Assembly: GCA_005879815.1 (NCBI GenBank)
Contig: VBKA01000004.1
Span: 1-9,382 of the forward strand
DNA length: 9,382 bases
Direction of reading: 5' to 3'
Source: Chloroflexota bacterium
GTDB lineage: Bacteria; Chloroflexota; Limnocylindria; QHBO01
The notes under the pieces are model-generated. The model made no database searches, was not told the origin of the DNA, and was given only the letters and a program-made list of their open reading frames with translations. The translations under genes were made by a program, and so were the position numbers. This document shows positions 1 through 6,387 of the stretch, one piece after another. Every line of letters begins with the position of its first letter. The stretch's first letter is position 1.

Positions 1-1016
1 GGGTCGGACGGGTCGAGGACATACTGGGTGAGGCCGTAGATCCATGCCGCTCCGGTGATCGTCGGGATCACCGCGTCAAGGTTTCCAACCTTCGTTTCGC
101 TCACGAGGCGGCCCGTGAATGCCGTCCCGAGAATGCCTTCGTGACGGAAGTCTCGATTGAGTGGCAAGCGACCCTTGGCGTGGAGCACTGCCATGCGGGC
201 GCACGTGCCCGTTCCACACGCCGACCGATCCAGAATGCCAGTCCATGACGCAGGCTTCTCCCAGTCCAGTTCGCCGGTCGAGATGACGACCGTGTTTCGG
301 GCGTCGGCGTCCGACGTGATCGGCGGCCCGGTGAGTTCGCAAACCGTGACGCCAGTAATGCCGGGATCAAACGGATGCGTCACCGGCAGCTGCTCTCGGG
401 CCGCGGCCTTGACCATTTCGCCCACACGAACCAAGTCGGTCGCTTCGTCAGGCGTCAGGCTGAGACCAACCTGCTGCGCTTCCAGGAGCACGTAGAACAT
501 TCCCCCGAAAGCGACATCGACGCTGATCGTCCCGATCCCGGGCACTTCGAGCGTGGCATCGAGGTGTGTGGCGAAGGCGGGCACATTCTCGAACGTGACC
601 GACGTCACCTTCATCCCCGTCACCTCGGCACGGATCCGAATCAGCCCCGCGGGCGCCTCCAGCATGAACTCCGTGACTGGCTCCGTCATCGGCACGATGC
701 CGGTCTCGAGCAGCACCGTGGCCACGCAGATCGTGTTGCTGCCCGACATGACCGGGTATTCGGTCTGCTCCATGATCACAAACCCGGCTGCTGCGGAGGG
801 GACCGAGGGCCGGACGATGAGGTTGCTGCACAACGCCGGATAGCCACGCGGCTCCCGGAGCATGAGCTTCCGTAGTTCGTCGGCGTGGTCGCGCAGGTAC
901 TCCATCTTTTGGTGGACGGTGTCACCGGCCGGTTCCGGAACCCCGCCGATGATGACGCGGCCAGGCTCCCCGCCGGCATGAACCTCGACCGCGGTGATCA
1001 ACCGTTCGATCTGCAT
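1..1016 (-). CDS. Proline racemase superfamily protein (probable hydroxyproline epimerase or trans-3-hydroxyproline dehydratase), C-terminus cut by the window
   Basis: The visible 338 residues match the proline racemase fold nearly end to end: an N-terminal HAGGEPGRVI segment (13-22), LREPRG (53-58), the first active-site loop VMSGSNTI (89-96), the second active-site loop DRSACGTGTCARM (263-275), and a C-terminal NRDF/HEGILGTAFTGRL block (287-303). Family members are about 330-350 residues, so only a short tail is missing. These enzymes use two opposed acid/base residues to epimerise proline or 4-hydroxyproline, or to dehydrate trans-3-hydroxy-L-proline. Here the first position is Ser91 instead of the Cys of true proline racemases, and the second is Cys267, a Ser/Cys pair. 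That argues against plain proline racemase and for a hydroxyproline-type activity, but does not choose between epimerase and dehydratase. The ATG at 1016 is the only possible start, because the in-frame codon at 1040-1038 is TAG, which is also the stop of the upstream Lrp gene. The two genes are 21 bp apart and probably cotranscribed. Confidence 0.9.
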   Translation of the reverse strand, partial: MQIERLITAVEVHAGGEPGRVIIGGVPEPAGDTVHQKMEYLRDHADELRKLMLREPRGYPALCSNLIVRPSVPSAAAGFVIMEQTEYPVMSGSNTICVATVLLETGIVPMTEPVTEFMLEAPAGLIRIRAEVTGMKVTSVTFENVPAFATHLDATLEVPGIGTISVDVAFGGMFYVLLEAQQVGLSLTPDEATDLVRVGEMVKAAAREQLPVTHPFDPGITGVTVCELTGPPITSDADARNTVVISTGELDWEKPASWTGILDRSACGTGTCARMAVLHAKGRLPLNRDFRHEGILGTAFTGRLVSETKVGNLDAVIPTITGAAWIYGLTQYVLDPSD

Positions 1017-1033
1017 CTCAGAATGCCCCTGCG

Positions 1034-1039
1034 CCTCCT
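1034..1039 (-). promoter_or_regulatory. Possible ribosome binding site for the racemase-family gene
   Basis: AGGAGG on the minus strand overlaps the TAG stop of the upstream regulator. It lies 17 bases from the ATG at 1016, longer than usual. A closer GGGG (1029-1026) is the alternative. The overlap suggests translation of the two genes is linked. Confidence 0.4.
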
Positions 1040-1529
1040 ACCTGACCTCATCCTCACGGACGGCCCAGTCCCAAGACTGTTTGTAGATGCGAATGATCAG
1101 GTTCGTCTCCGAGTCGATGATGCCGTCGACGGCCGCCAGGTCATTCATCAGGAAATTCGCCAGGTCCTGGTTGGTCCGCGTCACGACCTCGATAATCAGG
1201 TCCACACGACCCGTGCTCGCGCCCACGTAACGCACCTGTGGCAGCTGGCTCAGGCGGTCAGCCACCTCCTCGACTCGATTGCGCTGAATCTTGAGACCGA
1301 TGATCACTGGCGTCTCGTAGCCGACGTCGAACGGGTCGACGGTTGCGACCACACGCACGAGACCGCTGTTGAGGAGCCCGTGGAGCTTGCGACGTGCGGT
1401 GACTTCGGTGACGCCGAGCTGTCGGGCGAGGCTGGCAACCGTCAGCCGGCCATCCTGCTGCAGCAGCTCGATCATGCGGCGCTCGGAAGCGTCCAGGGAC
1501 TGTCGTTGCGGTCGCGGGGTGCCGGTCAT
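1038..1529 (-). CDS. Lrp/AsnC family transcriptional regulator
   Basis: The 163-residue product has the two-domain layout and normal length of Lrp/AsnC regulators. An N-terminal winged helix-turn-helix covers about residues 12-60 (LDASERRMIELLQQDGRLT, then VASLARQLGVTEVTARRKLHGL). A RAM ligand-binding and oligomerisation domain covers about 72-150 (TPVIIGLKI; VRYVGASTGRVDLIIEV; NLIIRIYK). Such proteins bind DNA as dimers or octamers and usually sense an amino acid or related small molecule. It is divergent from the permease operon and sits directly upstream of the proline-racemase-family gene, so it probably regulates both units, with a substrate of the pathway as effector (inference). No strong Shine-Dalgarno precedes the ATG at 1529; only a weak GGA lies about five bases upstream. 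Confidence 0.92.
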   Translation of the reverse strand: MTGTPRPQRQSLDASERRMIELLQQDGRLTVASLARQLGVTEVTARRKLHGLLNSGLVRVVATVDPFDVGYETPVIIGLKIQRNRVEEVADRLSQLPQVRYVGASTGRVDLIIEVVTRTNQDLANFLMNDLAAVDGIIDSETNLIIRIYKQSWDWAVREDEVR

Positions 1530-1613
1530 GGCATTCCAGTCTGTCTTGTTGACTGATTCCGATAGAATCCAAATCGCGGACTACTGGATTGCCATCATAC
1601 GAGCGGAGGACCG
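1530..1613. promoter_or_regulatory. Divergent control region between the Lrp-type regulator and the permease operon
   Basis: This 84-bp gap is visibly more AT-rich than the flanking genes. It contains an inverted repeat GATTC-CGATA-GAATC (1555-1569), and a further inverted half-site pair AATCC (1566-1570) / GGATT (1586-1590). A -10-like TAGAAT (1563-1568) lies inside the first repeat, but I find no convincing -35 at the right distance; TTGACT at 1549-1554 is too close to it. The arrangement suits an autoregulating Lrp-family protein binding between divergent genes. Assigning this repeat as its operator is an inference. Confidence 0.45.
1605..1609 (+). promoter_or_regulatory. Ribosome binding site of the NCS1 permease
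   Basis: GGAGG lies four bases upstream of the ATG at 1614 and supports that start. Confidence 0.7.
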
Positions 1614-3068
1614 ATGACTGCTGCGTCGACTGAGGCAACCCCGGGCGGAATCGAGTTCCACTCCATCGACTACATCCCGGAGACAGAACGCCATGGGAAC
1701 GTCACCAACCAGGCGACGCTGTGGTTCCTCGCAAATGCCGAGCTCGCGACATTGGCGGTTGGGCTCATCGGCATCAGTCTTGGACTGAGCCTTTTCTGGG
1801 TGCTCGTGGCGATCATCCTCGGCGAGGTGTTCGGCACGTTCTTCATGGCGTTCCATTCCGTCCAAGGCCCGCGGATGGGTATCCCGCAGCTGCTCCAGTC
1901 GCGACCCCAATTTGGCTACTACGGAGCGCTGATTCCGCAGGCCATTGGCGTGTTCTTGTACGTCGGGTTCAATGTGTTCAACACGATCATCGCCGGCCAG
2001 GCGCTCCACACCGTGCTGCCGGCCCTGAACCTCCAGCTGAGCATCCTCCTGATGGCCGGATTGGCGCTGGTGCTGACGCTGGGTGGGTACGACTGGATCC
2101 ACTGGGTGCAGAAGTGGGGCACCTACATCTTCCTGGTGGTGTTCGGCATCTTCACCATCGGCGTCATCTTTACGGTCAAGCTGCCCGCCGCGCAGCAGGG
2201 TGTCGGCGCGTTCCAGCTCACTCCCTTCCTGGTGGTGCTGATCGTGACGGCCAGCTACCAGGTCTCCCAGGCGCCCTATGTGTCCGACTATTCGCGCTAC
2301 CTGCCGCGCAACATCTCATCGGTGTCGACCTTCCTGTGGACCTACTTTGGTTCCGCCATCGGGTCGTTCTGGATGATCGCCCTGGGCGCGTTGTTGCTGG
2401 CCGGCTATCCCGGAGCGCAGACGGTTGATGCGGTGGCCGCGGGCGGGAACGCCATCTTCGGCGGCTTCGGAACCTTTGCGCTAGCGATCGCGCTCATCGG
2501 CCTGGTGTCGGTGATTGCCCTGAACCTGTACTCGGGTTCGCTTGCCGGCCTCGCGGCGGTCGACGTTGTGCGGCCGATCAAGCCGAGCGTCAGCGTGCGC
2601 GTGGTCGCCGTGGCAGTCATCGCTGTGCTGGGCACCGCCGGAAGCCTGCTCCTGCCGCAGGACTTCCTGAGCGGGTACAGCAACTTCCTGACGATCCTGC
2701 TCTACTTCCTGACGCCGTGGACTGCGATCAACCTCGTGGACTTCTACTTCGTGCGGCGCGGAGAGTACGCGATCGCGGAGATCTTCAAGCCCGACGGCAT
2801 CTACCGGCTGTGGAACTGGCGCGGCCTGGTCGCCTATTTCGTGGGCTTCGCCGTGATGGTTCCGTTCTTCAGCACCTCGATCTTCACCGGTCCGGTGGCC
2901 AGTGCCGCGGGCGGGGCCGACTTTTCGCTCTTCGTGGGTCTGCCCGTATCGGCGGTCCTCTACTGGCTGCTCTCCCGGAACCTTGACGTGACGAGCGAAC
3001 GGCGAGTGGCCGAGAGCGAGAAGGCCGAGCTGGAGGCCACGGCTGCAGCAGCCACTCCGCTGGCATGA
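1614..3068 (+). CDS. NCS1 family permease (cytosine/purine/hydantoin/vitamin type)
   Basis: This 484-residue membrane protein belongs to the NCS1 (CodB/Fcy2-like) nucleobase-cation symporters, inner-membrane proteins of usually 12 helices that import cytosine, purines, uracil, allantoin, hydantoins, thiamine or pyridoxine with H+ or Na+. Hydrophobic segments run from about residue 37 to 455. Family signatures visible are GPRMGIPQLLQSRPQFGYYGA (85-105), SDYSRYLP (224-231) in the middle, and TPWTAINLVDFYFVRRGEY (367-385) followed by the IYRLWNWRGLVAYFVG segment. The C-terminal tail (about 457-484) is charged and Ala-rich. The substrate cannot be read from the sequence. The neighbouring hydrolases suggest a small nitrogenous compound, not necessarily a nucleobase. 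The stop overlaps the next start (ATGA, 3065-3068), indicating translational coupling. It is the first gene of a four-gene operon. Confidence 0.9.
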   Translation: MTAASTEATPGGIEFHSIDYIPETERHGNVTNQATLWFLANAELATLAVGLIGISLGLSLFWVLVAIILGEVFGTFFMAFHSVQGPRMGIPQLLQSRPQFGYYGALIPQAIGVFLYVGFNVFNTIIAGQALHTVLPALNLQLSILLMAGLALVLTLGGYDWIHWVQKWGTYIFLVVFGIFTIGVIFTVKLPAAQQGVGAFQLTPFLVVLIVTASYQVSQAPYVSDYSRYLPRNISSVSTFLWTYFGSAIGSFWMIALGALLLAGYPGAQTVDAVAAGGNAIFGGFGTFALAIALIGLVSVIALNLYSGSLAGLAAVDVVRPIKPSVSVRVVAVAVIAVLGTAGSLLLPQDFLSGYSNFLTILLYFLTPWTAINLVDFYFVRRGEYAIAEIFKPDGIYRLWNWRGLVAYFVGFAVMVPFFSTSIFTGPVASAAGGADFSLFVGLPVSAVLYWLLSRNLDVTSERRVAESEKAELEATAAAATPLA

Positions 3069-3859
3069 GGGACGCCGCCGCCGTGCGGCGCCTTGGCACT
3101 TTCTCGATCGTCGGTCGATGTGAACGCACCGGCCAGTTGGGCGTCGCGGTCTCGACCGCCGATGTCGCCGCTGGTCGCATGGTGACTTGGGCCAGAGCGC
3201 ACGTTGGCGCGGTCGCGACCCAGTCGTGGCCAAGCCTCTACCTGGCGATCGACGCGCTGAATCTGATGGAGGCAGGCGCAGACGCCGAGCGGGCATTGCA
3301 GCGGGTGCTTGCTGTCGATCCAGGCCGCGAGGCGCGGCAGGTCGGCGTCGTCGATGCCGCTGGCGGCAGCGCCTCCTTCTCTGGCGCGGAATGCACGACC
3401 TGGTTCGGGGAGGTCAGCGGGCCCAATTTCGCGGCGCAGGGAAACATGCTGATCCGCGGCGAGACCGTGTCAGCAATGGCGGAGGTATTCCGCGCCACTC
3501 GCGACCTCGACTTCGACCTCGCCGAGCGCCTCGTGCAAGCGCTCGAGGCAGGGCAGGCGGCTGGCGGCGACAAGCGCGGCCGGCAGTGCAGCGCCTTGCT
3601 AGTTGTCGATGGTGAGGAATACCCGCTGTGGGACCTCCGCGTCGACGACCATCCGCAACCCGTTGCCGAACTACGCCGGATCTTCGAGATCGCGAAGCTT
3701 CAGCTCTTGCCGTTCATCCAAGGGCTGCCGACACGCGAGAACCCCCTGGGCAGCCTGAGCGACGAGTTCGTCGAGATGAACATGCTGCCCCCTCCGCGGC
3801 GACCAGGTGGCGGTGGATCGGCACCGGCAGAGACCGTGGGAGAGCGAGGCGCCCGATGA
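3065..3859 (+). CDS. DUF1028 family protein (putative Ntn-hydrolase-like)
   Basis: The 264-residue product carries the DUF1028 pattern throughout: TFSIVGR (12-18), the TGQLGVAVST segment (22-31), GAVATQ (48-53), RQVGVVDAAGG (91-101), GNML (127-130), AGGDKRG (166-172) and DLRVDDH (190-196) followed by ELRRIF. The biochemical role is not established. As I recall the family, it is grouped with the Ntn-hydrolase superfamily, and many members begin MTFSIV, placing a Thr just after Met. Here the equivalent Thr12 follows an extra MRDAAAVRRLG; the only other in-frame start nearby, GTG at 3083, still leaves five residues in front. After about residue 220 there is an additional tail ending in a Pro/Gly-rich low-complexity stretch (PPPRRPGGGGSAPAE), beyond the usual core. 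There is no signal peptide, so it is probably cytoplasmic. It overlaps both neighbours by ATGA (3065-3068 and 3856-3859), tying its function to the permease and the ureohydrolase. Confidence 0.88.
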   Translation: MRDAAAVRRLGTFSIVGRCERTGQLGVAVSTADVAAGRMVTWARAHVGAVATQSWPSLYLAIDALNLMEAGADAERALQRVLAVDPGREARQVGVVDAAGGSASFSGAECTTWFGEVSGPNFAAQGNMLIRGETVSAMAEVFRATRDLDFDLAERLVQALEAGQAAGGDKRGRQCSALLVVDGEEYPLWDLRVDDHPQPVAELRRIFEIAKLQLLPFIQGLPTRENPLGSLSDEFVEMNMLPPPRRPGGGGSAPAETVGERGAR

Positions 3860-4923
3860 GTGGCACCGAGGAAATGACGGGCGCCTCGCGGTACGTCGCC
3901 CCGCGACCGCCGCGCGACATTCCGCACCTGCTCGTCCCGGAGAAGCGGAAGATCTCGCACTGGAACGATCCGAACGAGCTACGAGTCAACAACTGGATCG
4001 AGCCATGGGACTTCGCGAGCCCGCTCGACGTGGGCGTCATCAACATCCCGCTGAGCAAGACGTCGATCCTGCCCAACGGCGCGTACGCCGCACCGAATGC
4101 ACTGCGCGATGCGTGGGCCATCTTCACCACTTTTACGCCCGACTTCGACGTGGACATGTCGTCGCTGCGAGTGCGGGACGTTGGCGACGTGGCGGTGCCG
4201 ATCATCGACCTCGTTCAGGGCTTGCAGAACGTCCAGGAGTCTGTCAGCGCCTTGATGGCGCAGCCGGAGGCGTTCTTTCCGATGATCATCGGCGGTGACC
4301 ATGCGATCACAGCGCCTGCCGTGCGCGCCTACTGCGCTGCGCATCCAGACCAGCAGGTCGGCTTGATCCATTTCGACGCTCACAACGACGTGCGGGTGAT
4401 GGACCACGGACCAACCAACGGGACGCCGATTCGGGGCGTGCTCGAGTCCGACGTGAGGGTCAGCGGCCGCAACCTGGTCCAGGTGGGCATCCATGGCTTC
4501 ATGAACGCCTCGTACTACAAACGATGGGTCGAGGGGCAGGGCGGCACCATCTACACCGCGCGAACAATTCGCCAACAGGGGATCGAATCGGTCATAGCCG
4601 AAACGCTCGAGATCTGCGGCCGTGGGACCGATGCGATCTACGTGACGGTCGACATCGACGTACTCGAGCTTGGGTACGCGCCCGGCACGGCCGCGGCCAC
4701 CCCTGACGGTCTCGACCCCGTCGACCTCCTCGAGGCGTTGTTCATCCTCGGTCAGGATCCCCGCGTCCAGGCGATCGACTTCGTCGAGCTCGATCCAACG
4801 CGCGACGTTGCCGAGATCACCACCCGAACCTTTGGCTCAGCCGTCCTGACCTTCCTGGCCGGCCTGTTCCTGCGGCTGCACCAGGGATGGCGCGGGTACG
4901 ACCCCGCGCCGATCACCGATTGA
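3856..4923 (+). CDS. Ureohydrolase (arginase/agmatinase/formiminoglutamase superfamily), substrate unassigned
   Basis: From the ATG at 3856, which overlaps the previous stop as ATGA, the product is 355 residues, normal to slightly long for the family. All six binuclear-metal ligands are present: His149 in GGDH (146-149), Asp174, His176 and Asp178 in FDAHND, and Asp266 and Asp268 in VDIDVL. The conserved late Glu is at 311 (FVELDP). These cytoplasmic enzymes usually use two Mn ions (Ni in some) to hydrolyse a guanidino or formimino group, giving urea or formamide plus an amine. The usual DPxxxP after the metal-binding DxD is replaced: DIDVLE-LGYAPG, where most members have DIDVLDPAFAPG. The first catalytic loop is DAHND. 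These differences, plus an N-terminal extension of about 55 residues before the fold, make a plain agmatinase call unsafe. Guanidinobutyrase-, guanidinopropionase-, guanidine-hydrolase- or formimino-type activity are all possible. The same frame is open back to 3628, but that part lies inside the DUF1028 gene. Confidence 0.88.
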   Translation: MSGTEEMTGASRYVAPRPPRDIPHLLVPEKRKISHWNDPNELRVNNWIEPWDFASPLDVGVINIPLSKTSILPNGAYAAPNALRDAWAIFTTFTPDFDVDMSSLRVRDVGDVAVPIIDLVQGLQNVQESVSALMAQPEAFFPMIIGGDHAITAPAVRAYCAAHPDQQVGLIHFDAHNDVRVMDHGPTNGTPIRGVLESDVRVSGRNLVQVGIHGFMNASYYKRWVEGQGGTIYTARTIRQQGIESVIAETLEICGRGTDAIYVTVDIDVLELGYAPGTAAATPDGLDPVDLLEALFILGQDPRVQAIDFVELDPTRDVAEITTRTFGSAVLTFLAGLFLRLHQGWRGYDPAPITD

Positions 4924-5810
4924 CGCCTCAGATTCCAACCGTCACGCAGGGGACCATCGCCGTTCCTGGCGGGAATGTCTACTACCGTACGCAGGGGTCC
5001 GGCGGCGTTCCGCTCCTGTGCCTGCACGGTGGGCCGGGGATGTCGCATGACTACATCGCGTCATTGGCCGACCTGTCAGATGAACGGATGGTCGTGTTCT
5101 ACGACCAGCTGGGGTGCGGCCAATCGGACAGGCCCGAGGATCCCTCCCTCTGGACCATCGAGCGGTCGGTGGCCGAGGTCGTCGCGGTCCGGCAGAGCCT
5201 GGGGCTGGAGCGTATGCACCTGTTCGGCAACTCGTGGGGCGGCTGGCTGGCGATGCAGTACGTGCTCGACCGCCAGCCCCGGCTCGAGAGTCTTACGATC
5301 TCGAGCTCACCCCCATCGGTGGAACGCGCGGTCCGCGAGATGAATGAGCTCCGTCGTCGGCTTCCCGACGATGTGCAGCGGGTGCTCGACGACCACGAGG
5401 CTCGGTCGTTCTTCAACTGCCCTGAGTACACCGCTGCCGTGATGGTCTTCTACAAGCGACATCTGTGTCGTCTGGACCGATGGCCCGAAGGGGTTGAGCA
5501 GGCGTTGGGGCCGGGTTTCGGCGCTGGGCCGTACCTCACGATGTGGGGGCCGAGCGAGTTCGGCCCGGTGACGGGCAATCTGGCTGGCTGGGACATCACG
5601 GATCGCCTGGCGGAGATCCGCGTGCCAACCCTTGTCACCGGCGGCCGGCACGATGAGATGCGGCCAGAGCACATGGCCGTCCTGGCCGATGGGATACCGG
5701 GCGCCGAGTTCGCAATTTTCGAGGAGAGCTCGCATATGGCCTTTGTCGAAGAGCGCGAGCCCTACGTGGCAACGGTGCGCCGCTTCCTCGAGCGCGTGGA
5801 ACGCGCCTGA
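4887..5810 (+). CDS. Proline iminopeptidase-like alpha/beta hydrolase (peptidase family S33)
   Basis: The 307-residue product shows the family architecture: oxyanion-hole motif HGGPG (47-51), YDQLGCGQSDRP (72-83), nucleophile elbow GNSWGG (114-119, Ser116), a helical cap at about 140-235 containing the MWGPSEFGPVTGNLAGWDITDRL segment, then acid TGGRHDE (251-257, Asp256) and base ESSHMAF (280-286, His283). The full catalytic triad is present. Such enzymes release an N-terminal proline or other residue from small peptides, or hydrolyse amino-acid amides; the cap segment favours the tricorn-F1/amino-acid amidase branch. There is no signal peptide. The start is ambiguous. The ATG at 4887 overlaps the ureohydrolase by 37 bases with an AGGG abutting it. 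A TTG at 4920 would give a 296-residue protein and a four-base TTGA overlap like the two upstream junctions, with homology beginning just afterwards. I kept the ATG. It is the last gene of the operon, ending 39 bp from the convergent marR. Confidence 0.88.
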   Translation: MARVRPRADHRLTPQIPTVTQGTIAVPGGNVYYRTQGSGGVPLLCLHGGPGMSHDYIASLADLSDERMVVFYDQLGCGQSDRPEDPSLWTIERSVAEVVAVRQSLGLERMHLFGNSWGGWLAMQYVLDRQPRLESLTISSSPPSVERAVREMNELRRRLPDDVQRVLDDHEARSFFNCPEYTAAVMVFYKRHLCRLDRWPEGVEQALGPGFGAGPYLTMWGPSEFGPVTGNLAGWDITDRLAEIRVPTLVTGGRHDEMRPEHMAVLADGIPGAEFAIFEESSHMAFVEEREPYVATVRRFLERVERA

Positions 5811-5849
5811 GTGCGGCAGTAGGTCAAAGGCAGATACGCAAGGCGGACC

Positions 5850-6350
5850 TCAGCCGAAGGTGCAGTCGACCGTCACCTTGTCCAGGGCGCTCTCAAGAAC
5901 CGTGAGCTCTTCATCCTCGAGTCGGGACACGAAATACTCGGCGATGCCACGGGCGTGGGCCGGCACGGTCTCGGTCAGGCGGGCGACGCCGGCATCGGTG
6001 AGCGCAACGAGGACGCCCCGTCCGTCGGCCGTAGCGTCCCCACGACGAACCAGGCCTTCATCGACGAGCCGGGCGACACGGCGGGTCATGCCCGAGCGTG
6101 AGATGAGCGCTCGGTTCGCCAGCTCCGTCATGCGCAGCTCACCGTCGGCGATCGCCAGTTGAGCCAGGACGTCATAGTCGGCCAGCGCAAGGCCGGTCTG
6201 TTGCTCGAGCTGTGTCTCGAGCTGGCGCATGAGCGTGGCGTGAGCCCGCAGGAGTGAGCTCCAGGCTCCAATCCCACGCCCGCCAGGCAATTCGTGAGCA
6301 ACCAGTCGATCGACGAGGCCGGCGAGTTCGGATTCGGAATGTACTTGCAT
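5850..6350 (-). CDS. MarR family transcriptional regulator
   Basis: The product is 166 residues. The central winged helix-turn-helix runs from about 60 to 125: LADYDVLAQLAIADGELRMTELANRALISRSGMTRRVARLVDEGLVRR, then the wing DATADGRGVLVALTDAG. Long dimerisation helices flank it on both sides. MarR dimers bind short palindromes and usually release them on binding a phenolic or other small ligand, often a substrate of the neighbouring efflux pump. It is divergent from the LUD/MFS/Gal80-like operon and very probably represses it and itself. I place the start at the ATG at 6350; a TTG two codons upstream (6356) is possible but weaker. No Shine-Dalgarno precedes it, and a -10-like TATCTG (6363-6358) ends only seven bases upstream of the ATG, so the message may be leaderless. 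The start codon lies inside the first operator-like repeat. Confidence 0.93.
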   Translation of the reverse strand: MQVHSESELAGLVDRLVAHELPGGRGIGAWSSLLRAHATLMRQLETQLEQQTGLALADYDVLAQLAIADGELRMTELANRALISRSGMTRRVARLVDEGLVRRGDATADGRGVLVALTDAGVARLTETVPAHARGIAEYFVSRLEDEELTVLESALDKVTVDCTFG

Positions 6351-6359
6351 ATGCAATCA
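6342..6359. promoter_or_regulatory. Operator-like inverted repeat 1, over the marR start
   Basis: TACTTGCA-TA-TGCAATCA is an imperfect dyad (6 of 8 arm positions) with a perfect 12-bp palindromic core TTGCATATGCAA (6345-6356). It shares TACTTGC and GCAA with the repeat at 6373-6390. It covers the marR start codon and the candidate -35 (TTGCAT) of the rightward operon. Assignment to the adjacent MarR protein is an inference from position and motif type. Confidence 0.65.
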
Positions 6360-6373
6360 GATAGCGGTAAGGT
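6345..6373 (+). promoter_or_regulatory. Candidate promoter of the LUD/MFS/Gal80-like operon
   Basis: A -35-like TTGCAT (6345-6350), a 17-base spacer and a -10-like TAAGGT (6368-6373) would start transcription near 6380, inside operator-like repeat 2. Both elements overlap the repeats, as expected for simple steric repression. The hexamers are imperfect matches, so this is a suggestion only. Confidence 0.4.
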
Positions 6374-6387
6374 ACTTGCGGTCGCAA
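6358..6387 (-). promoter_or_regulatory. Candidate leaderless promoter of marR
   Basis: On the minus strand TTGCGA (6387-6382) is followed after 18 bases by TATCTG (6363-6358). Transcription starting about eight bases after this -10 would begin at the marR ATG (6350), matching the absence of a ribosome binding site there. The match to consensus is modest. Confidence 0.35.

Noticed and set aside
1549..1554. TTGACT as a -35 box for the permease operon
   Set aside because: No acceptable -10 lies 16-18 bases downstream; TAGAAT is only eight bases away.
885..1556. Long plus-strand open frame (223 codons) opposite the Lrp gene and the start of the racemase-family gene
   Set aside because: It is antisense to two well-recognised genes, has no recognisable domain and is explained by GC-rich codon bias.
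1581..2102. Minus-strand open frame (173 codons) opposite the permease N-terminus
   Set aside because: Composition is Arg/Glu/His-rich and low in hydrophobics, typical of the antisense of a membrane-protein gene; no domain seen.
2481..3296. Minus-strand open frame of 271 codons opposite the permease and DUF1028 genes
   Set aside because: It crosses two convincing sense genes, is rich in Arg, Gln and Pro, and matches no family I recognise.
3628..3855. N-terminal extension of the ureohydrolase frame back to 3628
   Set aside because: The stretch lies wholly inside the DUF1028 gene and translates to low-complexity Arg/Pro sequence; the ATG at 3856 makes an ATGA overlap matching the previous junction.
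5811..5849. Possible terminator between the convergent hydrolase and marR genes
   Set aside because: Only AGGTC (5821-5825) and GACCT (5846-5850) pair, with a 20-base loop and no T-run, too weak to call.
6354..6356. TTG as an upstream start for marR
   Set aside because: It would add only two residues (M-H) before an ATG and has no ribosome binding site; the ATG at 6350 is simpler.
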